This document shows positions 1 to 5,735 of a DNA stretch of 6,921 bases, one piece after another. Where the stretch lies: assembly GCA_016929735.1 (NCBI GenBank), contig JAFGID010000034.1, forward strand, positions 1 through 6,921. The letters are read 5' to 3'. Under the pieces are notes generated by a model. That model was given only the letters and a program-made list of their open reading frames with translations. It ran no database searches and was not told where the DNA came from. The stretch comes from Ignavibacteriales bacterium (GTDB taxonomy: Bacteria > Bacteroidota > Ignavibacteria > Ignavibacteriales > Melioribacteraceae). Position 1 is the first letter of the stretch; each line of letters starts with the position of its first letter. A program made the position numbers and the translations under genes.

Positions 1-726
1 ACAATTTCTTTTTCTTAATATCTCAAATAGCAACACACCTGTTGCTACAGAAACATTAAGGGATTGAATTTTTCCTTTCATTGGTATTTTTACTAGAAAA
101 TCACAATTCTTGGCAATTAAATCTCTTATCCCCTTTTCTTCATTTCCTATCACAACACCTAATGGAATGTCATAATCTATTTCAGAATAGAATTTATCAG
201 TTGCTAAAGAAGTACCCACTATCCAAAATCCGTTTTCTTTTAGTATTTTAATAGCATTGTTAATATTGCTGACCAGACAAATATCAAGATGTGATAAAGC
301 TCCAACTGAAATTTTTTCAACTGTTGGTGTGATTGGTGCACTATTGTGAGTTGAAATAATAATTCCATTTACACCTGCACATTCAGCCGTTCTCAATATT
401 GCACCTAAATTATGCGGATCTTGTATAGTATCAAGGATTAAAAGCAGAGGATTTTTTATTTTTTTCGTTTTATTTATTATTTCATTAAGTATAATTTCTT
501 TATAAATTTTTCTAACAGCTACAATTCCCTGATTATTATCTGATTTTGCAATAGAATTTAATTTTTGCTGATTCACTTCAGAAATTTTTACATTATTTTC
601 CTTTGCAATTTTTTTTATTGTGTGTAATATATCACCTTTTTGACCAAAAGCAATATAAATTTGTTCAAGTTCAACTCCAGATTTTACTGCTTCCAATACT
701 GGTTTGCGTCCAATTATAAAATTCAT
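1..726 (-). CDS. rlmB: TrmH/SpoU-family 23S rRNA 2'-O-methyltransferase, RlmB-like (3' end cut by window)
   Basis: Reading the minus strand from an ATG at 726 gives 242 codons without a stop up to the window edge. The product starts MNFIIGRKPVLEAV and reaches LLFEILRKRNC. Residues 1-75 match the L30e-like SpoU substrate-binding domain, including the NNQGIVAV stretch (64-71). Residues 94-238 form the SpoU methylase (SPOUT, trefoil-knot) domain with all three motifs: LDTIQDPHNLGAILRTAE (98-115), the VIGNEEKGI loop (192-200) and IPMKGKIQSLNVSVATG (214-230). The TPTVEKISVGAL stretch (133-144) is also typical. Family members transfer a methyl group from S-adenosylmethionine to a ribose 2'-OH; E. 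coli RlmB modifies G2251 of 23S rRNA. E. coli RlmB is about 243 residues, so only a few C-terminal residues should be missing. It diverges from dnaA and has only a weak purine-rich upstream stretch. The substrate assignment is by family; another TrmH paralog acting on a different RNA cannot be excluded. Confidence 0.88.
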   Translation of the reverse strand, partial: MNFIIGRKPVLEAVKSGVELEQIYIAFGQKGDILHTIKKIAKENNVKISEVNQQKLNSIAKSDNNQGIVAVRKIYKEIILNEIINKTKKIKNPLLLILDTIQDPHNLGAILRTAECAGVNGIIISTHNSAPITPTVEKISVGALSHLDICLVSNINNAIKILKENGFWIVGTSLATDKFYSEIDYDIPLGVVIGNEEKGIRDLIAKNCDFLVKIPMKGKIQSLNVSVATGVLLFEILRKRNC

Positions 727-1123
727 CTTGCTCAAAACTTTTTTATTTGCTAATTTAAAAATAAGAAATAAAATTTTGCGATAAAAAAATAATCTCGACA
801 AAATAATTTCTATTTTTTACATTATTTCAGCGATTGGAAATAAAATCATACTTTTATATTACAAAATAAAGTAGAATTTGTATAGCACTAAAGATATTTT
901 GAATAATTTTTATTGATAAAAGTTGCAAAAAAAATTTTTCAAAACAGTATTGAACATTAAAAAATTCCTTTAAAAAAATATTTAAGAAATTTTTAATCAG
1001 ATAAAATAATCTCAATTAAATTATATTTACTTATTAGCAAAGCACTTATAAAAAAGATTAAAAATTAATTTGCTCAATAGTAAAATTACTTATAAATTGC
1101 CATCGAAATGAGAGTAAAAATTG

Positions 1124-1143
1124 TGTTGATAAATTGTGCATAA
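1124..1143 (-). promoter_or_regulatory. Pair of DnaA-box-like sites in helical phase
   Basis: On the minus strand 1135-1143 reads TTATGCACA, which fits the TTATNCACA consensus exactly. Positions 1124-1132 read TTATCAACA, one mismatch from TTATCCACA. They point the same way and start 11 bp apart, about one helical turn, so two DnaA molecules could bind the same face cooperatively. No binding evidence exists beyond the sequence match. Confidence 0.5.
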
Positions 1144-1151
1144 CTTCTTCT

Positions 1152-1167
1152 TGTGAAACGTTTCACA
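1152..1167. repeat. Perfect 16-bp palindrome TGTGAAACGTTTCACA
   Basis: TGTGAAAC followed by GTTTCACA is a perfect dyad with a central CG, lying 8 bp from the nearest DnaA-box-like site. The length and central CG resemble LacI-family operators such as PurR- or CcpA-type sites. Its two halves are also those of the ParB site parS (TGTTTCACGTGAAACA) written in swapped order. I saw no second copy in this window. A DNA-binding site is likely, but its protein is unknown. Confidence 0.45.
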
Positions 1168-1221
1168 TAGAAAAAAATAAAAAACTTGTTCTGAAAAATT
1201 TTTTTGTTAAATTAATTGAAC

Positions 1222-1251
1222 TTTGTAAGTTATTAGAATAAAATAACTTCG
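1222..1251 (+). promoter_or_regulatory. Possible dnaA promoter of Bacteroidota type, overlapping an inverted repeat
   Basis: TTTG at 1222-1225 is followed after 18 bp by TAACTTCG at 1244-1251. The Bacteroidota housekeeping promoter is TTTG, about 19 bp, TAnnTTTG, so the second element has one mismatch and the spacer is slightly short. An 8-bp inverted repeat, AAGTTATT (1227-1234) and AATAACTT (1242-1249), lies inside it and could be an operator. In such A+T-rich DNA chance matches are frequent. Confidence 0.25.
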
Positions 1252-1350
1252 AGCTTTTATCTGAAAAATTCATTTTTCAAACTTAGCGAGTCATTTTTAT
1301 TAAAGGACTTAAATCTAATTATAAAACAAAGAAAAATCATCAAAATAAAT

Positions 1351-1359
1351 TGTGGATAA
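1351..1359 (-). promoter_or_regulatory. Consensus DnaA box next to the dnaA start codon
   Basis: The minus strand reads TTATCCACA, a perfect match to the high-affinity DnaA box. It ends 10 bp before the dnaA ATG at 1370, where a ribosome binding site would normally sit, and no Shine-Dalgarno sequence is visible. DnaA bound here could repress dnaA expression; it may also be the dnaA-proximal box of an origin. Confidence 0.65.
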
Positions 1360-1369
1360 CTTGTAGAAT

Positions 1370-2755
1370 ATGAATTCTTCTAATTCAGACGTAAAAAATA
1401 ATAAAGATGTAAACTTAATCTGGAAAGAATGTTTAGTTTACATTAAAGAACAGATACCTCCCCTCACTTATTTAACATGGTTTACGCCAATTATCCCTTT
1501 GGAATTAACAGATTCTACAATAAAAGTTCAAGTTCCAAGCGAATTTTTTATTGATTGGATTGAAGAAAAGTATCGCAGTGTGATTGATAATGCAATTACA
1601 AATATTTTAGGACAAAAATACAACCTTGTTTATGTGGTGTTACACAACCCAGAGAAAGAAGATTATGAAAATATAATCGCTGCAACTGAACCGCAAACAA
1701 AAATACAAATTAAATTAGATAAACCCTTACCAAAACACGATACGCATATTAATATAAGATATACATTCGAAAATTTTATCAAAGGCGAAGGTAATCAACT
1801 TGCCCGAGCAGCTGCAGTAGCAATAAGTGATAATCCAGGACAAACTTCTTTTAATCCATTCTTTATTTATGCAGGAGTTGGACTTGGAAAAACACATTTG
1901 ATTCATGCAATCGGGAATAATATAATTAAAAAATTTCCAGATAAGAAAGTAATATATCTTCCATCAGACCTTTTTACTGTTCAATTTGTAGAAGCGATTC
2001 AGGCAAATAAGGTAAATGACTTTTCAAGTTTTTACAAAGGAATGGATGTTCTCATAATTGATGATATTCATGACCTAATCGGCAAAGAAAAGACACAGGA
2101 TTTGTTCTTCCATGTTTTTAATACACTTCATCAATCGGGAAAGCAGATAGTATTATCGAGTGATAAACCACCGAAAGATTTGAAAGGTTTAAATGAACGT
2201 TTAATTTCAAGATTCCAGTGGGGACTATCGGCAGATATGCAGCCCCCCGATTTTGAAACAAGAATTGCAATCTTACGGAATAAATGTCAGTCCATCGGGA
2301 TGTCTCTCAGTAAGGAAATAATTGAATATATTGCATATAATATAACTTCAAACATCCGTGAGCTTGAAGGATGTTTAATAAAATTACTTGCAGATTCATC
2401 TTTTAATTCAAGAGATATTAATTTGGAACTTGCAAGAAAAACGGTAAACGAAGTCGCAACGAAAAAGAATCTCCAAATTTCAATTGATACTATAACAAAA
2501 GCCGTTTGCAATTATTTTGAAATTGCTGAGACCAAATTGCGAGAGAAAAACCGAAGGAAAGAAATTGCACTTGCACGCCAAATCGCTATGTATCTGTCAA
2601 AAGAATTAACTAATTCTTCATTAAAAGCAATTGGACTCAATTTCGGAGGAAGAGATCACTCTACTGTAATTCACGCACATAATTTAATTAATAAATTGAT
2701 AGAAAAAGATTATACGATAAAATCTACCATTGAAAAAATTAAAAGTTTAATTTAA
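1370..2755 (+). CDS. dnaA: Chromosomal replication initiator protein DnaA
   Basis: This complete 461-residue DnaA binds DnaA boxes and, with ATP, forms the filament that opens the origin and loads helicase. Domain I is residues 15-95 (LTYLTWFTPI near 32-41). A short linker (about 96-127) stands for domain II. The AAA+ domain III follows: Walker A AGVGLGKTHL (168-177, K174, T175), where Ala takes the first Gly position, which the P-loop pattern allows; Walker B VLIIDDIHD (227-235, D231, D232); sensor I VLSSD (261-265); box VII LNERLISRFQWGL (274-286) with arginine-finger candidate R281; sensor II NIRELEG with R330. Domain IV carries the box-reading signature GGRDHSTVIHAH (426-437). The ATG at 1370 lacks a clear Shine-Dalgarno but places domain I properly. 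dnaN does not follow; the next gene is a SpoIID-domain protein after 97 bp. The wording of the ATPase core suggests the FCB group. Confidence 0.98.
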   Translation: MNSSNSDVKNNKDVNLIWKECLVYIKEQIPPLTYLTWFTPIIPLELTDSTIKVQVPSEFFIDWIEEKYRSVIDNAITNILGQKYNLVYVVLHNPEKEDYENIIAATEPQTKIQIKLDKPLPKHDTHINIRYTFENFIKGEGNQLARAAAVAISDNPGQTSFNPFFIYAGVGLGKTHLIHAIGNNIIKKFPDKKVIYLPSDLFTVQFVEAIQANKVNDFSSFYKGMDVLIIDDIHDLIGKEKTQDLFFHVFNTLHQSGKQIVLSSDKPPKDLKGLNERLISRFQWGLSADMQPPDFETRIAILRNKCQSIGMSLSKEIIEYIAYNITSNIRELEGCLIKLLADSSFNSRDINLELARKTVNEVATKKNLQISIDTITKAVCNYFEIAETKLREKNRRKEIALARQIAMYLSKELTNSSLKAIGLNFGGRDHSTVIHAHNLINKLIEKDYTIKSTIEKIKSLI

Positions 2756-2841
2756 TTTTCTTATATTGCAACTGACTATTCGAAAAAGATTCTATTTAAT
2801 TCTATTAAACAGACGCTATTAAAAATTTTATCAGATATTTT

Positions 2842-2847
2842 AAGAGG
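2842..2847 (+). promoter_or_regulatory. Strong ribosome binding site fixing the start of the SpoIID-domain gene
   Basis: AAGAGG lies 5 bp before the ATG at 2853, and an in-frame TAA sits at 2841-2843. The reading frame therefore cannot extend upstream, so the absence of a signal peptide is not an annotation error. It is one of only two clear Shine-Dalgarno sequences in the window. Confidence 0.7.
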
Positions 2848-2852
2848 TTTTT

Positions 2853-4196
2853 ATGGAACAACCTAACATTAATGTCGGAATTATTCTTGACGAAAAAGAA
2901 ATAAATTTCGAATTATATGGTGATTTTGTTGTTAAAGGAAGTAAGGAAATCATTAATGGAAAATTTATCGTAAAACTTACCAATGATGAATTGGAATTGT
3001 CTGGCGAAAAATTTTCTGTTAAAAATAAAACTGAAATTTTTATAGAACCGCTTGATATAAATACTTGTTCATTTCTATTGAAAGGGGTTACAATCGGAAT
3101 TAAATTTCATTGGGAGCAGAAAGAAAATCAGGTTTTTTCGGGGGCATTAAAATTATTGAGAGAAGATGAACACATTATTGCAATTAATGTTGTTCCAATC
3201 GAAATTTATTTAACAAGTGTAATCTCCTCCGAGATGAGTGCAACAAGTTCAATTGAATTACTGAAAGCTCATTCCATAATTTCGAGGAGTTGGTTGCTTT
3301 CGCAAATTGAGAAACAAAAAGAATTAAATCAACAAGAGAAAAAATACTCATCAAAAGTTGAAACAGAAACTGAATTAATCAGATGGTATGACAGAGAGGA
3401 CCATACTTTATTTGATGTATGTGCCGATGACCACTGCCAAAGATATCAAGGTGTTACAAAAGCATTCACCACATCTGCAAAAAATGCAATTAGTGAAACT
3501 CATGGGCTAGTACTTTATCACAATGATAAAATTTGCGATACGAGATTTTCAAAAGCATGTGGCGGAATATCAGAATCATTTGAAAATGTTTGGGAACCAG
3601 TCGAACATGAATATCTAACAAGTATTATTGATTATAAATTTGAACCCGAAAATTTTAGTTTAGACCTTACTAATGAAAATGCAGCAAGAAGATGGATTAA
3701 AGGTGACCCCCATGCATTCTGCAATACACAAGATGCAAAAATTTTATCTCAAGTACTGCTTCAGTTTGATCAAAAAACCACTGATTTTTTCCGATGGAAA
3801 GTTGAATACTCTCAAGCTGAATTATCAGAACTAATCAAAACAAAAAGCGGAATCGATTTTGGTGAAATACTTGACTTAGTTCCTATTCAGAGAGGTCATT
3901 CTGGCAGACTTATAAAATTAAAAATTATCGGAACGAAGAAAACCTTTACAATTGGAAAGGAATTAGAAATAAGAAGAACTCTCTCCCCTAGCCACTTGTA
4001 TAGTTCAGCTTTTTTTGTAGAGCATAACGAAGTAAAAAATAATATACCACAGCGTTTTATTATTTACGGTGCCGGTTGGGGACATGGAGTTGGTCTTTGC
4101 CAGATCGGTGCTGCTGTTATGGCAGAAATGGGCTATGCGTTTGATGAGATACTTTTGCATTATTTTAAAAATTCTTATATCAAAAAAATATATTAA
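2853..4196 (+). CDS. SpoIID/LytB-domain protein (putative peptidoglycan lytic transglycosylase family), no signal peptide
   Basis: This 447-residue protein belongs to the SpoIID/LytB family, whose sporulation member SpoIID cleaves denuded glycan strands during engulfment. Residues 5-105 are a beta-rich N-terminal region (NVGIILDEKEINFELYG). The SpoIID core follows: INVVPIEIYLTSVISSEMS (111-129), with E127 aligning to the family catalytic glutamate; KAHSIISRSWLL (138-149); LFDVCADDHCQRYQG (186-200); and RFSKACGGISESF (231-243). The C-terminus has the family's hallmark GAGWGHGVGLCQIGAAVMAE (406-425) and the helix EILLHYF. H184, C190, H194 and C195 could form a metal site like that reported for Clostridioides difficile SpoIID. 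The protein has no signal peptide, lipobox or membrane segment, although its expected substrate lies outside the cytoplasm. I recall similar leaderless homologs in Bacteroidota, so this looks like a subfamily trait. Sporulation is not implied. It is followed closely by a small membrane protein and a glycosyltransferase, suggesting a cell-envelope operon. The physiological role is unknown. Confidence 0.88.
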   Translation: MEQPNINVGIILDEKEINFELYGDFVVKGSKEIINGKFIVKLTNDELELSGEKFSVKNKTEIFIEPLDINTCSFLLKGVTIGIKFHWEQKENQVFSGALKLLREDEHIIAINVVPIEIYLTSVISSEMSATSSIELLKAHSIISRSWLLSQIEKQKELNQQEKKYSSKVETETELIRWYDREDHTLFDVCADDHCQRYQGVTKAFTTSAKNAISETHGLVLYHNDKICDTRFSKACGGISESFENVWEPVEHEYLTSIIDYKFEPENFSLDLTNENAARRWIKGDPHAFCNTQDAKILSQVLLQFDQKTTDFFRWKVEYSQAELSELIKTKSGIDFGEILDLVPIQRGHSGRLIKLKIIGTKKTFTIGKELEIRRTLSPSHLYSSAFFVEHNEVKNNIPQRFIIYGAGWGHGVGLCQIGAAVMAEMGYAFDEILLHYFKNSYIKKIY

Positions 4197-4228
4197 ATTA
4201 ATATCAAACCTAATTTGGACTATTAATT
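4196..4228 (+). repeat. Stem-loop filling the gap before the small membrane gene
   Basis: AATTAATA (4196-4203) pairs with TATTAATT (4221-4228), and inside it CAAA (4205-4208) can pair with TTTG (4214-4217) around a five-base loop. The structure occupies the whole 32-bp gap and abuts the ATG at 4229. It could dampen translation of the next gene or stabilise the upstream mRNA end. It is A/T-rich with no following T tract, so it is not a convincing terminator. Confidence 0.35.
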
Positions 4229-4420
4229 ATGTTAAAAAAAAAACTTCCAGTATTATCTCTTATTATCTCTATTATTGCAGCTTTGTTTTCTGTTTATACA
4301 TTAATGGAGAAATTAAGTCTTGCTCAATGGCTCGGGATAACAGCTAGTTTTTTCGGACTCGGTCTTTCTTTGGGAAGTATTATCTTCAAAAAGCAATATT
4401 TTTCTAATAAAAATAAATAA
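4229..4420 (+). CDS. Small two-helix membrane protein, unknown function
   Basis: I do not recognise this 63-residue protein. It begins MLKKKLP and has two predicted transmembrane helices, about residues 7-26 (VLSLIISIIAALFSVYTLM region) and 33-53 (a Gly- and Leu-rich stretch ending GSIIF), separated by a short EKLSLAQ loop. The tail KKQYFSNKNK is basic. Lys-rich ends on both sides suggest both termini are cytoplasmic. The gene lies 32 bp after the SpoIID-domain gene and 15 bp before the glycosyltransferase, so it is very probably transcribed with them. It has no clear Shine-Dalgarno, and a stem-loop abuts its start. The clean two-helix pattern and tight fit between neighbours support a real gene, but nothing points to a specific role. 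It could help anchor the glycosyltransferase at the membrane, which is speculation from position only. Confidence 0.6.
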   Translation: MLKKKLPVLSLIISIIAALFSVYTLMEKLSLAQWLGITASFFGLGLSLGSIIFKKQYFSNKNK

Positions 4421-4435
4421 TAAAATAATCATAGA

Positions 4436-5557
4436 ATGAAAGTTTTATACTCTTGCCTCTCAAAAAGCTGGGGTGGTATGGAAATGTTCACTATCACTGC
4501 AGTTAGAGAATTGTTGAATCGCAATATTGAGACTGAACTTGTTTGCATAAAAAATTCCCCTATCTACATGGAAGCAGTGAAAGATAAAATTCTAACCATC
4601 CCAATAAAATCTTTCAATTATTGTAATCCGATTCAAATAATTAAATTTTCTAAAATCGTGGGTCGAAGAAATTACTCCCTCGTTCACACGCAATATTCAA
4701 AAGATTTATGGTTATTTGTTCCTGCTTTAAAATTTGCTAAATCAAATATTCCACTCTTTCTTACAAAACAAATGGGGAGTTTTATCGTAAAAAAAGATTT
4801 CTTACATAAAAAATTATATAATCGTGTAACAAAAATATTTGCGATAAGTACTGTAATTAAAAATAATTTAATTGAGACTTGTCCTGTGAGCGAGGGTAAA
4901 ATTATCATACTCCACAATGCAGTTGACACAAAAAAATTCTCACCTGAGAATGGGCAGCGGGAAAAAATCAGGACGGAATTTAATATTAAAGGTGATGAAA
5001 TTGCTATCGGAATGTTGGCACGATTTACACCGGGAAAAGGGCATGAAGAATTTTTGTATGCTGCGAAAAAATTAATAGAAATTTACGGTAATTTGAAATT
5101 TATGATTGTTGGAGATCCGAGTAGAGGCGAAGACAATTACGGATTGAAGATAAAAGAATTAGCAACAACCTATAATCTAAGCGATAAAATAATTTTTACA
5201 GGATTTAGAACTGACACAGTAGATATTCTGTCGGCAATGGATATATTTGCGTTTCCATCGCATTCGGAAGCTTTTGGGATTGCTTTAGTAGAAGCAATGT
5301 CAATGGCTCTTCCATCCGTATGCTCAGATTCAGATGGAATTTTGGATATTGCCGTTGATAATGAAACTTCGTTACTATTTGAAAATAAAAATACTGATTC
5401 GCTTATTGAGAAATTGAAATTGCTGATAGAAAACAATGATATGCGGAGCAATTTGGGGCTTAATGCTCGTCAGAGAGCTATCGAGCATTTTGATTTAAAA
5501 TCACTATCCGATAAAGTCGTTGATTATTATAAAACATTTTCTTCAAAAAACCAATAA
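4436..5557 (+). CDS. GT4-family (GT-B fold) glycosyltransferase
   Basis: This complete 373-residue protein should transfer a sugar from a nucleotide-sugar donor, with retention of configuration as in family GT4. The N-terminal Rossmann-like domain (1-165) holds the glycine loop SWGGMEMF (11-18) that usually faces the acceptor. The C-terminal donor domain (186-350) has GMLARFTPGKGHEEFL (192-207), with R196 and K201 as the expected donor-phosphate ligands; FMIVGDP (222-228); IIFTGFR (252-258); and the EX7E motif SEAFGIALVEAM (277-288) with E278 and E286. There is no signal peptide or transmembrane helix, so it should act at the cytoplasmic face. The donor and acceptor sugars cannot be read from sequence; roles in lipopolysaccharide, capsule or another surface glycan are all possible. 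It starts 15 bp after the small membrane gene with no strong Shine-Dalgarno, consistent with an operon. No other glycan genes are visible, so it is not part of a large surface-polysaccharide cluster in this window. Confidence 0.92.
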   Translation: MKVLYSCLSKSWGGMEMFTITAVRELLNRNIETELVCIKNSPIYMEAVKDKILTIPIKSFNYCNPIQIIKFSKIVGRRNYSLVHTQYSKDLWLFVPALKFAKSNIPLFLTKQMGSFIVKKDFLHKKLYNRVTKIFAISTVIKNNLIETCPVSEGKIIILHNAVDTKKFSPENGQREKIRTEFNIKGDEIAIGMLARFTPGKGHEEFLYAAKKLIEIYGNLKFMIVGDPSRGEDNYGLKIKELATTYNLSDKIIFTGFRTDTVDILSAMDIFAFPSHSEAFGIALVEAMSMALPSVCSDSDGILDIAVDNETSLLFENKNTDSLIEKLKLLIENNDMRSNLGLNARQRAIEHFDLKSLSDKVVDYYKTFSSKNQ

Positions 5558-5563
5558 TAATCT

Positions 5564-5584
5564 ATAATTATTAAAAATAATTAT
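5564..5584 (+). terminator. A/T-only hairpin after the glycosyltransferase gene, weak terminator candidate
   Basis: ATAATTATT (5564-5572) pairs perfectly with AATAATTAT (5576-5584) around a three-A loop, starting 6 bp after the stop codon. The stem has no G-C pair and is followed by a C-interrupted pyrimidine stretch rather than a clean T run. It may mark the transcript end before the TPM pair, but as an intrinsic terminator it would be weak. Confidence 0.3.
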
Positions 5585-5685
5585 TCCTTTCCTACAACCG
5601 TTAAGAATACCTTAAAGCATAACATAATTTTATTAAAAAAGAAAAAAAAATTTACTATAATTTAACATAAATATTATTTATTTTT

Positions 5686-5713
5686 TTTGTATTTTCTTAC
5701 ATAAAATTATAAT
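5686..5713 (+). promoter_or_regulatory. Possible promoter of the TPM gene pair
   Basis: TTTG at 5686-5689 is followed, 18 bp later, by TATAATATTT from 5708, whose first six bases match a perfect -10 box. The spacing suits a Bacteroidota-type promoter, and the site lies about 22 bp before the ATG at 5736. The surrounding DNA is nearly all A and T, which makes chance matches easy. Confidence 0.35.
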
Positions 5714-5735
5714 ATTTTTTAAATATTGGATAGTT

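Larger units (their letters stand above)
727..1369. other. A+T-rich divergent intergenic region, candidate replication origin (oriC) and dnaA control region
   Basis: This 643-bp gap between rlmB (leftward) and dnaA (rightward) has no convincing gene. Its left part, about 730-1080, is almost wholly A and T with long homopolymer runs, as expected of a DNA-unwinding region. Its right part carries DnaA-box-like sites at 1124-1132, 1135-1143 and 1351-1359, all in the same orientation, and a perfect palindrome at 1152-1167. Short repeats occur in the A+T-rich part: AAAATAATCTC at 786-796 and 1003-1013, and ACTTATAAA at 1044-1052 and 1088-1096. Placement beside dnaA, box clustering and flanking A+T-richness support an origin. 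The box number is low, however, and dnaA promoters also carry boxes for autoregulation, so the region could be only a regulated promoter. Confidence 0.5.

Noticed and set aside
1152..1167. Calling the palindrome a canonical parS site
   Set aside because: The canonical parS has the halves in the opposite order (TGTTTCAC then GTGAAACA), so it does not match as a ParB site; kept only as an unexplained palindrome.
2287..2511. Minus-strand frame of 74 codons inside dnaA
   Set aside because: It is fully antisense to dnaA, whose product is certain here; the hydrophobic look comes from reading Lys/Glu/Asn-rich codons backwards.
2853..4196. Inferring sporulation from the SpoIID-domain protein
   Set aside because: SpoIID/LytB domains occur widely in non-sporulating bacteria, no other sporulation gene is visible, and the sequence details point to the FCB group.
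4069..4347. Plus-strand frame of 92 codons spanning the end of the SpoIID-domain gene and the start of the small membrane gene
   Set aside because: It overlaps the conserved GAGWGHGVGLCQ coding region in another frame, its protein is low-quality (Ile/Tyr/Ser-rich without a domain), and the 63-residue frame is the better explanation of 4229-4420.
5170..5451. Minus-strand frame of 93 codons inside the glycosyltransferase gene
   Set aside because: It lies wholly antisense to the well-conserved donor domain, is Ser-rich, has no recognisable domain and no ribosome binding site; it is a shadow frame.
5598..5614. Small inverted repeat TTAAG/CTTAA in the gap before the TPM genes
   Set aside because: A five-base stem of mostly A/T pairs is expected by chance in such DNA and no T tract follows.
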